Origin: an uncultured Acetatifactor sp.
GTDB taxonomy: Bacteria > Bacillota > Clostridia > Lachnospirales > Lachnospiraceae
Assembly (NCBI GenBank): GCA_934433135.1
Contig: CAKRZO010000014.1
Span: 1-64,000, forward strand
Length of the DNA: 64,000 bases
Reading direction: 5' to 3'
A model generated the notes under the pieces. It was given only the letters and a program-made list of their open reading frames with translations. It ran no database searches and had not been told where the DNA came from. Shown here piece by piece: positions 31,096-37,835 of this stretch. Position 1 is the first letter of the stretch. The number at the start of each line of letters is the position of its first letter. The translations under genes were made by a program, and so were the position numbers.

Positions 31096-33531
31096 GGTTT
31101 TGTTCTCCTTTTCTTTTTTTTCACTACTTTTTTCGTTATCGTGCTTTTTCCCATACATCCGGAACAGGTTCAGGCGCAGGGCATTGGTTACCACGCAGAA
31201 GCTGGACAGGCTCATGGCTGCGGCTCCGAACATGGGATTTAATTTCCATCCGGTAATTCCCGCAAAGACCCCGGCTGCCAGCGGGATACCGATGACATTG
31301 TAGATAAATGCCCAGAACAGGTTCTCGTGAATGATGCAGAGCGTTGCCCGGCTTAAACGGATCGCTCCCGGCACATCCGACAATCTGCTTTTCATAAGCA
31401 CCACATCAGCCGCGTCAATGGCCACATCAGTTCCTGCACCGATGGCGATGCCCACATCGGCTCTGGTCAGCGCCGGTGCATCATTGATACCGTCGCCTAC
31501 CATTGCTGTCTTGCCTTTTTTCATCAGTTCACGGATCACACTCTCCTTGCCCTGAGGGAGCACTTGCGCTACTACTTCATCCACTCCGGCCTGTCTGCCG
31601 ATGGCTTTGGCTGTGCGCTCATTATCTCCGGTAAGCATTACCACGTGAATTCCCATATCCTTCAGCTGCCGAATGGCATCCGGGCTGTCTTCCTTGATGA
31701 CATCCGCTACGGCAATAATTCCGGCAAGTTGATTGTCTTTCGCGAAAAACAGCGGCGTCTTTCCTTCTTCGGCAAGTCTTTCATACAGGTGTTTGGCTTC
31801 CTCGGGCATGAAAATTCTGCTTTCCAGGAATCGGAAGCTTCCTGCGCTTAAGCGGGCATTTCCGACTTTTCCGGTCAAACCGTTTCCGGGAAGCGCTTCA
31901 AATTCTTCTGCTTCCTGCAGGGTAAGTCCCCGCCTCTGTGTCTCTCTTACCACAGCGCCGGCCAGGGGATGCTCGCTCTTTTTTTCCAGACTGCCTGCCA
32001 GATACAGCAGCTCTTCCTCCGCAGTTCTTTCTGCAGAATCCTCCTCTCCGGTGACACCTCTGTCACTGATGATGCTTTTGTCACCTGTGATGCCCGTTTT
32101 GCTGCTTCCCATGGGTGTTGTCTCCATAGACATGGAATCCATGGCGTGTGACCCCTTTGAAATAATTCCCATGGGAATCACGTCCGTCACCCTCGGTTCT
32201 CCGGCCGTAATGGTTCCGGTCTTGTCCAAAGCCACAATGCGGACTCTTCCGGTTTCTTCCAAAGAAGCAGCCGTTTTAAATAAAATTCCGTTCCGGGCTC
32301 CCATTCCGTTGCCCACCATAATGGCAACCGGCGTCGCGAGTCCCAGTGCACAGGGGCAGCTGATTACCAGCACCGCAACACCATAAGAAAGCGCACTTCC
32401 CAACGGTTCTCCTGAAAGCAGCCATACCAGAAACGTAATCAAGGCAATTCCCATAACCGTCGGCACAAAAATTCCGGAAACCTTATCCGCTACTTTTGCA
32501 ATCGGCGCCTTGGTTGCCGCAGCATCGGACACCATCCGGATAATCTGGGAGAGTGTGGTATCTTCTCCGATACGCTGTGCCTCGCAGCGCAGGAACCCGG
32601 ACTGATTTAAGGTTGCCGCTGATACGGCGTCTCCCTTCTTTTTATCCACCGGAATACTTTCGCCGGTAAGGGCCGCTTCGTTTACGGCGCTGCTGCCTTC
32701 CAGTACCACGCCATCCACCGGAATGCTTTCCCCCGGGCGCACTACAAAGACGTCTCCTTTTTTCACCTGAGAAATCGGGACAGTCTTTTCTTCTCCGTCC
32801 TGTTCAATCACGGCATTCTGCGGCGCCAGTTTCATCAGGCTCTTTAAAGCATCGGTTGTCTTTCCCTTGGATCGGGACTCCAATGTCTTACCGACGGTAA
32901 TCAAGGTTAAGATCATGGCTGCCGTCTCAAAATAAAATTCATCCATATAAGGCATAGCCGCTTCGCTTCCTCCTGCCACCTGGGCGCAGGTCATGGCAAA
33001 CAGCGCCCAGACACTGTACAGAAAAGATGCGGCGGAACCCAATGCCACCAAAGTATCCATATTCGGCGAATGATGCAACAGCGCTTTGAAACCGCTGATA
33101 AAAAAGCGTTGGTTAATCACCATAATCACAGCGCTTAACAAAAGCTGCAACAGTCCCATTCCCACGTGATTTCCCACAAGGAATGCCGGCAGCGGCCAGT
33201 TAAAAAGCATATGTCCCATGGAAAAATATAAAAGGATCAGCAGGAAAAACAGGGAAGCAAAGAGGCGGTGCAAAAGTTTCGGCGTTTCCTTATCCTCTAA
33301 CTGCGCTTCCTCCCCGGCGGTATCCTGTTTCTCTTCCTTTGATTTTGCATCATATCCCGCATTTCTTACGGCTTGTATCACTTCTTCTGCGGAGGCGCTC
33401 CCCTCCACTCCCATGGAATTCGTCAGCAGACTCACGCTGCAGCTTGTGACGCCCGATACGGCCGAAACGGCTTTTTCCACCCTGGCACTGCAGGCAGCAC
33501 AGCTCATTCCTGTTACGGTATATTGTTTCAT
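30883..33531 (-). CDS. copA: Copper-exporting P1B-type ATPase with C-terminal CopZ-like domain
   Basis: An 882-residue copper pump. Domain order: N-terminal HMA domain with GMSCAAC, membrane helices, actuator TGES, helix 6 CPC in VISCPCALGLATP, phosphorylation site DKTGTITAGEP, SEHPLAGAVV, GDGINDAPAL, and finally a second HMA domain with GMMCGHC (about residues 820-880) after a Lys/Glu linker. Typical CopA ends before this point. About 50 extra residues, Met/Ser/Gly-rich, lie between the DKTGT and SEHP motifs. ATG 33531 follows AAGAAGGA; an in-frame codon far upstream (33669) runs through a repeat element and is unlikely. Paired with csoR upstream. An internal start probably also yields free CopZ. 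Confidence 0.93.
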   Translation of the reverse strand: MKQYTVTGMSCAACSARVEKAVSAVSGVTSCSVSLLTNSMGVEGSASAEEVIQAVRNAGYDAKSKEEKQDTAGEEAQLEDKETPKLLHRLFASLFFLLILLYFSMGHMLFNWPLPAFLVGNHVGMGLLQLLLSAVIMVINQRFFISGFKALLHHSPNMDTLVALGSAASFLYSVWALFAMTCAQVAGGSEAAMPYMDEFYFETAAMILTLITVGKTLESRSKGKTTDALKSLMKLAPQNAVIEQDGEEKTVPISQVKKGDVFVVRPGESIPVDGVVLEGSSAVNEAALTGESIPVDKKKGDAVSAATLNQSGFLRCEAQRIGEDTTLSQIIRMVSDAAATKAPIAKVADKVSGIFVPTVMGIALITFLVWLLSGEPLGSALSYGVAVLVISCPCALGLATPVAIMVGNGMGARNGILFKTAASLEETGRVRIVALDKTGTITAGEPRVTDVIPMGIISKGSHAMDSMSMETTPMGSSKTGITGDKSIISDRGVTGEEDSAERTAEEELLYLAGSLEKKSEHPLAGAVVRETQRRGLTLQEAEEFEALPGNGLTGKVGNARLSAGSFRFLESRIFMPEEAKHLYERLAEEGKTPLFFAKDNQLAGIIAVADVIKEDSPDAIRQLKDMGIHVVMLTGDNERTAKAIGRQAGVDEVVAQVLPQGKESVIRELMKKGKTAMVGDGINDAPALTRADVGIAIGAGTDVAIDAADVVLMKSRLSDVPGAIRLSRATLCIIHENLFWAFIYNVIGIPLAAGVFAGITGWKLNPMFGAAAMSLSSFCVVTNALRLNLFRMYGKKHDNEKSSEKKEKENKTMEKTIQKTIHVDGMMCGHCEARVKKALEELPQVESALVSHEKKTAVVTLKEEVADDVLKKTIEDQGYAVK
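32037..32193. repeat. Degenerate 15-bp minisatellite inside copA
   Basis: About ten imperfect 15-bp units encode pentapeptides such as PMGII, SKGSH, AMDSM, SMETT, PMGSS, KTGIT. They lie between the phosphorylation and nucleotide-binding motifs, where CopA normally has a short link. Confidence 0.65.
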
Positions 33532-33560
33532 ATCCATTCCTTCTTTCCAGGCGATTTTTC

Positions 33561-33713
33561 GTAACAGTTCAGACAAGCATTTTTGTGGACAAATTTCATG
33601 CTTACATGAAAATCTATCTGAACTTAAGCGCCAATTAATGAAGCAAAACCGCTGCGAGGCAGCGAGCAAGTGCTGAAAGCACGGTCTTGCGAATGGTGCG
33701 TCTGAACTGCTAC
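33561..33713. repeat. Palindromic intergenic element, GTAACAGTTCAGAC family, between csoR and copA
   Basis: GTAACAGTTCAGAC (33561-33574) and GTCTGAACTGCTAC (33700-33713) are the ends of a 153-bp element. The internal ATTTCATGCTTACATGAAA matches the centre of the 5331 copy; the right half shares TTGCGAATGGTGCGT with the complement of the 22159 copy. It separates csoR from copA and places a large hairpin in their common transcript. Confidence 0.8.
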
Positions 33714-33766
33714 GATTTTTCTTCTGCCATAAAAGTAATCTGTTTTTATCCTCGACTACTCACCCT

Positions 33767-34090
33767 TCAACGCATTAATTTTTGCAAAGTAACCACCAGT
33801 TCATCAATCACTTCGTCTTTTCCGTTCCGGATATCCTCCGCCACACAGGTGCGGATATGACTGGCCAGCAGCTCTTTATTAAAGGCATTCAGGGCGGCAT
33901 TGACTGCCGCAGCCTGCACCAGAATATCTGGGCAATAGGCACCCCGTTCCAGCATTCCTTTGATTCCCCGGATTTGTCCTTCCAGCCGGTTTAACCGATT
34001 CATCAGCTTTTTTTGTTCCTCTGCAGAACGCTTTTTTACCTTGGAGTTATGTCCTTCCTCTCCCTGACAGCGACATTTTCTCTGTTCCAT
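33767..34090 (-). CDS. csoR: CsoR-family copper-sensing repressor
   Basis: A 107-residue four-helix repressor. The copper ligands of the Cys-His-Cys set are present: Cys in GAYCPDILVQ, then His and Cys in SHIRTCVAED. The N-terminus has an extra Cys-rich stretch (RKCRCQGEEGHN). The conserved RLNRLEGQIRGIKGMLE segment is clear. It represses copA; copper binding releases DNA. A matching operator overlaps its own promoter at 34245-34261. CopA lies 235 bp downstream on the same strand, separated by a repeat. Confidence 0.93.
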   Translation of the reverse strand: MEQRKCRCQGEEGHNSKVKKRSAEEQKKLMNRLNRLEGQIRGIKGMLERGAYCPDILVQAAAVNAALNAFNKELLASHIRTCVAEDIRNGKDEVIDELVVTLQKLMR

Positions 34091-34142
34091 TCTTCCACCT
34101 TCCGTCTGTTCTATGCATTAAAATACAATGCACTGCGTTTCA

Positions 34143-34175
34143 ACGTGATTTTTCACATTAATACGGGAATCACGT
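34143..34175. other. 8-bp inverted repeat in the csoR leader
   Basis: ACGTGATT (34143-34150) and AATCACGT (34168-34175) in the roughly 140-base untranslated leader of csoR. The role is unknown. Confidence 0.35.
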
Positions 34176-34239
34176 CTGTGGAGCGGGTATTTAAAGCGTC
34201 TGCAATATACCCCCACCCCGTATTGTTTCTTTTGAATTT

Positions 34240-34268
34240 ATTCTATACCCCCAGTGGGTATTTGTCAA
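34240..34268 (-). promoter_or_regulatory. csoR-copA promoter with CsoR operator in the spacer
   Basis: On the minus strand TTGACA (34268-34263), 17-base spacer, TAGAAT (34245-34240). The spacer is almost exactly the palindrome ATACCCCCAGTGGGTAT (34245-34261), the known G/C-tract CsoR operator form. A weaker half-site copy, ATACCCCCACCCCGTAT, is at 34207-34223, downstream of the start of transcription. Confidence 0.85.
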
Positions 34269-34393
34269 CACTTTTTAATGCGCTAGGAAGATACTTTAAT
34301 TTTTCTCTTGAAAGAATAGGGATCCGCCAATATAATAAAATCAGAAAATAAAAATGCATATGCTTTCATCACAACCGAAAGGAACCCTTATCT

Positions 34394-34915
34394 ATGAAAG
34401 AAAACAGAAAATTATTAAAAGAAGTACTGAAAGATATCCGTCATGATATGACCGATGAAGAAGTACTGAATCTGCTGGCTGACAGTAAAATTTCGGTACG
34501 ACCGGAAAATGGAAAAGAAAAGTATACACTTGGACAGCGTGCAGCCGACAGCATTGCAAAATTTGCCGGAAGCTGGGCGTTTATTTTTTCCTTTACCGGT
34601 GTTCTTATCTTGTGGATGGTCGTTAATGCGATATTGGCTGCAAAAGCGTTTGACCCTTATCCGTTCATTCTGCTCAATCTGGTGCTATCTTGTGTAGCGG
34701 CTATTCAGGCGCCGCTCATTATGATGAGCCAGAACCGGCAGGAAGAAAAAGACCGCCGAAGGGCAGAAAACGACTATAAGGTGAACTTAAAAACGGAGAT
34801 CATGATTGAAGATCTGTATGATAAGATTAACATTCTGCTTGCCCAACAGGCGGCAATGGAAAAACGTCTGCAAGCACAGAATAAAAAACACACATCAAAT
34901 ACTTCAGCACAATAA
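34394..34915 (+). CDS. DUF1003 membrane protein
   Basis: A 173-residue protein of the DUF1003 family. It has a soluble N-terminal part, a central pair of membrane helices (FIFSFTGVLILWMVVNAIL and FILLNLVLSCVAAIQAPLIM), the conserved MSQNRQEEKDRRRAENDYKV that follows them, and a C-terminal coiled-coil-like segment ending in Lys-rich residues. Function is not established; relatives are often linked to magnesium transport proteins and stress. An AAGGAA site precedes the ATG. It stands alone, oriented away from csoR. Confidence 0.85.
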   Translation: MKENRKLLKEVLKDIRHDMTDEEVLNLLADSKISVRPENGKEKYTLGQRAADSIAKFAGSWAFIFSFTGVLILWMVVNAILAAKAFDPYPFILLNLVLSCVAAIQAPLIMMSQNRQEEKDRRRAENDYKVNLKTEIMIEDLYDKINILLAQQAAMEKRLQAQNKKHTSNTSAQ

Positions 34916-35061
34916 GTATTTTCTACCGCACTGCCTATCAAAATACATTAGTGAGCCGGGAATATTTGTGCCAAAATAGGAGACAGTATCAAAAATAAGA
35001 TTTTACAGTATATGTAAAACCAATATTATAAAAATTGCAAATTCAGAAAGGAGCATGTGTT

Positions 35062-35394
35062 ATGGAAGGAAAAATGAAAAACATTGAAAAATCTCAGATT
35101 TTATCGCTAAAAGAAGAAATCGCTTATCAGGAAGGAATGGTCATCAGCAAGACGCTGGTGCAGAATGAGGCGGTAAGCATCACGCTGTTTGCTTTTGCCA
35201 AAGGCGAGGAAATCAGCACCCATGAATCCGGCGGGGATGCCCTGGTAACCTGTCTGGAAGGAACCGGACGCATTACTATCGACGGCAAAGACTATGAACT
35301 TACGGAAGGTAATTCCATCGTTATGCCCGCAAGACATCCCCATGCAGTTGCGGCTGCAGAGAACTTTAAGATGCTTCTGACAGTTGTCTTCTAG
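35062..35394 (+). CDS. Single-domain cupin protein
   Basis: A 110-residue cupin. The two motifs are recognisable: ISTHESGGDALVTCLEGTG (with a His and a Glu ligand) and PARHPHAVAAAE with a second His. Such small cupins bind a metal and act as sugar isomerase-like, oxygenase-like or sensor proteins; no substrate can be named. ATG 35062 follows AAAGGAG (35048-35053 region) at normal distance. It ends 6 bp before the convergent ABC permease gene. Confidence 0.85.
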   Translation: MEGKMKNIEKSQILSLKEEIAYQEGMVISKTLVQNEAVSITLFAFAKGEEISTHESGGDALVTCLEGTGRITIDGKDYELTEGNSIVMPARHPHAVAAAENFKMLLTVVF

Positions 35395-35400
35395 GCTATT

Positions 35401-36129
35401 TTATTTCCTCATCCCTTTGAGGAATACCAGAACTGCAAGGACGGAAAAGACAACCGTATATCCAAGCACCCAGAAAAGGTGCGGAAAAATATCCGCATAG
35501 CGGCCTGCCAGCACAGCACGCTCCAGTTCTACTGCGTGAACAAAGGGCAGGCCGTATGCTATTTTCCGAAAAGCGCCGCCGACCAGATCTAGGTCAAACC
35601 AGACACCGGACAGCCAGGCCGAAAGGTTGGTCAGCAAGGCTCCGCAGATTCCTCCCACCTGTTTGACGTTAAATAAGCTGCCGCAAAGCAGTCCCAATGC
35701 AATGAAAAGCACGGATATGGGAAGAATAAACAGAATGGCCGGAAGAATGCTCATCGTAACAGGCAGTCCTAAAAAAATTGCCACCAGATAACAGATCGCA
35801 CTCTGGGCAACCGCAATGGGAAGAATCGGCAGTGTATAACCCAGGATAAAATCCACAGCGGTTAAAGGCGTGGTATAAAGCCTCTGCAGCAGTGCACTTT
35901 CTCTGTCTTTTGCAATCAAAGTGGCGGAGAACAGTGTCATAAAAGAAAGCCCGAAGATAGTAATACCGGGTGTGAGGCTCGGAAGTTCAAACAGACTCAC
36001 CGGTACATTGGCCTGTATGGCAGACAGTAAAAGCAGTAAAATCACCGGAAAGCCCAGTCCGAAAAAAACAGTCAGCGGATCCCGCAAAATTTCTTTTGCC
36101 GTCCGGTTGGAAAAAGCCCATAATCTCAT
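35401..36129 (-). CDS. ABC-2 type exporter permease
   Basis: A 242-residue membrane protein with six helices of ABC-2 type. The N-terminal NRTAKEILRDPLTVFFGLGFPV and the ALLQRLYTTPLTAVDFILGY segment are typical of drug or antimicrobial exporters. It follows the ATPase gene by 31 bp and its ribosome binding site is AGGAG. With the ATPase it forms an exporter controlled by the adjacent TetR gene; the exported compound is unknown. Confidence 0.88.
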   Translation of the reverse strand: MRLWAFSNRTAKEILRDPLTVFFGLGFPVILLLLLSAIQANVPVSLFELPSLTPGITIFGLSFMTLFSATLIAKDRESALLQRLYTTPLTAVDFILGYTLPILPIAVAQSAICYLVAIFLGLPVTMSILPAILFILPISVLFIALGLLCGSLFNVKQVGGICGALLTNLSAWLSGVWFDLDLVGGAFRKIAYGLPFVHAVELERAVLAGRYADIFPHLFWVLGYTVVFSVLAVLVFLKGMRK

Positions 36130-36160
36130 TTTAATCTCCTATTAAATGCAATTTGATTTT

Positions 36161-36889
36161 TTACACTAAGCCCTTAACAATTTTGACAAATGCATCTTCA
36201 AATTTATCCGCAGAAGCCTTTTCCTTCAGTTCCTGCGCCGTACCTGTCATTAACAGCTTTCCGCCCTTCATAATACCGATCCGGTCGGAAAGAGCCTCTG
36301 CTTCTTCCATGTAATGTGTGGTAAGCAGAATGGTAATGCTTCCTTTCAGGGATCGAATCAGTTCCCACAAATCACTTCTTGCAATGACGTCCAGCCCCAG
36401 AGTCGGCTCATCCAGGAAAAGAATTTCCGGTTCGCTGATTAATGCCATGGCAATGCTCAATCTTCGCTGCCAGCCGCCTGAAAGCTTTCCGGCTTTTTTC
36501 TTAAGAACCTCCCCAAGGCCGAACTGCTCTTTCAGTTCCGTGACTTTTTGTGCGGTTTTTTCTTTTGAAAAACCATGTATGCCGCACATCAGTTCCATAT
36601 TTTCCTTCACCGTCAGATTCGGCGCCACTGCCGTCTCCTGAGGGGATACGGCAATGATATTTTTCACTTCCCCGGCATCTGTTAAAATGCTTTTTCCAAG
36701 CAGTTCGGCATCCCCGGATGTCGGTCTTAACAGACAGGAAAGCATTTTCATGGTAGTCGTTTTGCCTGCGCCGTTCACTCCCAGCAGCGAAAACAGTTCT
36801 CCTTTTTCAACTTCCAGATTTAAGCCGTTCACTGCCGTGACATCTTTGTATTTTTTTGTCAGTTCCTTTGTTATCACAGCCTGCATCAT
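36161..36889 (-). CDS. ABC exporter ATP-binding protein
   Basis: A 242-residue ATPase: Walker A GVNGAGKTT, Q-loop SPQETAV, signature LSGGWQRRLSIAMAL (tryptophan in place of the usual Gln/Met), Walker B LFLDEPTLGLD and switch His in LTTHYMEEAEALSDR. It belongs to the DrrA/CcmA-like exporters. Its start overlaps the stop codon of the TetR gene (ATGATG), so the three genes are coupled in the order regulator, ATPase, permease. Confidence 0.92.
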   Translation of the reverse strand: MMQAVITKELTKKYKDVTAVNGLNLEVEKGELFSLLGVNGAGKTTTMKMLSCLLRPTSGDAELLGKSILTDAGEVKNIIAVSPQETAVAPNLTVKENMELMCGIHGFSKEKTAQKVTELKEQFGLGEVLKKKAGKLSGGWQRRLSIAMALISEPEILFLDEPTLGLDVIARSDLWELIRSLKGSITILLTTHYMEEAEALSDRIGIMKGGKLLMTGTAQELKEKASADKFEDAFVKIVKGLV

Positions 36890-37461
36890 GAATCACCTTG
36901 CCTTTCTATAATGAAATGCTTTGACAGCCCCTGATAAGCATCCGTCAGCACTTTGCTGACGAATTCTTCGTCCCAGTTTAAATAGGAGGTGGCAACCATC
37001 GTGGCAATTCCGTGTACGTAAATCCACATCTCCAGATGAAACAGGTAAGCCTGCTCCTCTCCTATTCCGAGATTCTTTTGAAGTAACTGCAGCAGCGGCC
37101 GGATGGATTCTTTATTCTCCTCGATTTTTTCCCGGGAACGATCCCGCATAAAAAGCAGTTTAAACAGCTCTCTTTCCTCTTTGGCAAACTGAATGTAGGC
37201 CATTCCGCTTGCTTTATAGGGAGGATAGCGCTTCCCGGCCATATGCTCCTTTAAATAATTCTGATACACCTCATCCGCCGCCTGTAAAACAGCCTGCTGC
37301 ACTTCTTCCATATTTTCAAACAGACTGAAAACGGGTCTGGATGATGTCCCGAGCTTTTCCCCCAAAGCCCGGGCGCTGACTGCACCGAATCCTTTCTGTC
37401 TGGTAATGGAAAGTGCTGCATCTATAATTTCTCCCCTGGTAAACATTAATTTTCTCGGCAT
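36886..37461 (-). CDS. TetR-family regulator of the ABC exporter
   Basis: A 191-residue repressor with an N-terminal HTH (TRGEIIDAALSITRQKGFGA, then ALGEKLGTSSRPVFSLFEN) and a ligand-binding C-terminal domain of the WHG type found in clostridial TetR proteins. I start it at ATG 37461, which has GGAG six bases upstream; a codon four residues earlier (37473) lacks this spacing. It heads the exporter operon and very likely represses it through the perfect palindrome 62 bp upstream. Confidence 0.88.
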   Translation of the reverse strand: MPRKLMFTRGEIIDAALSITRQKGFGAVSARALGEKLGTSSRPVFSLFENMEEVQQAVLQAADEVYQNYLKEHMAGKRYPPYKASGMAYIQFAKEERELFKLLFMRDRSREKIEENKESIRPLLQLLQKNLGIGEEQAYLFHLEMWIYVHGIATMVATSYLNWDEEFVSKVLTDAYQGLSKHFIIERQGDS

Positions 37462-37522
37462 AACAATCTCCATCCGCTTCCTGCATTTTGTTTCATAGAG
37501 TGCAGCTTCTTATGAAGCAAAA

Positions 37523-37552
37523 AGTTACAGGTGTAACGCAACACCTGTAACT
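37523..37552. promoter_or_regulatory. Perfect TetR-type operator of the exporter operon
   Basis: AGTTACAGGTGT (37523-37534), 6-base centre, ACACCTGTAACT (37541-37552). The palindrome lies immediately downstream of the -10 box, so binding would block transcription initiation. Confidence 0.85.
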
Positions 37553-37554
37553 TT

Positions 37555-37583
37555 ATTATAGACTTACTTTTCTGTTTTGTCAA
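37555..37583 (-). promoter_or_regulatory. Promoter of the tetR-ABC exporter operon
   Basis: On the minus strand TTGACA (37583-37578), 17-base spacer, TATAAT (37560-37555): a consensus sigma-A promoter. Confidence 0.9.
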
Positions 37584-37742
37584 TCCATCTTTTTAATGCA
37601 GACAATCCGCTTCCGCATTGCCAAAATGCAACTCTGCATCAAGGTTATCTCAAATACCACTATTTTCCTCAAAAAGTGTTATTTTGATTTTGCTCCTTTA
37701 ACTCACACTTTAAAAAAAGCAATTTCAAGACAAACTGTGTCA

Positions 37743-37771
37743 TTGCCTTTTGGGAGATTATCTGCTATTCT
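37743..37771 (+). promoter_or_regulatory. Candidate promoter of the GH3 gene
   Basis: TTGCCT (37743-37748), 17-base spacer, TATTCT (37766-37771), about 65 bases before the chosen start. Confidence 0.5.
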
Positions 37772-37835
37772 CGAATCGAAAAAAGGAGTCATCAACAGTC
37801 TGTCGGTGGCAAAATTTAGGAGGAAGCGTGAGGCG

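Noticed and set aside
33532..33669. N-terminal extension of CopA by 46 residues
   Set aside because: The extension is translated from a palindromic repeat element, and ATG 33531 has a good ribosome binding site directly before the HMA domain.
37596..37835. N-terminal extension of the GH3 enzyme by 80 residues
   Set aside because: It has no ribosome binding site, contains the candidate promoter, and the conserved GH3 start is at 37836.
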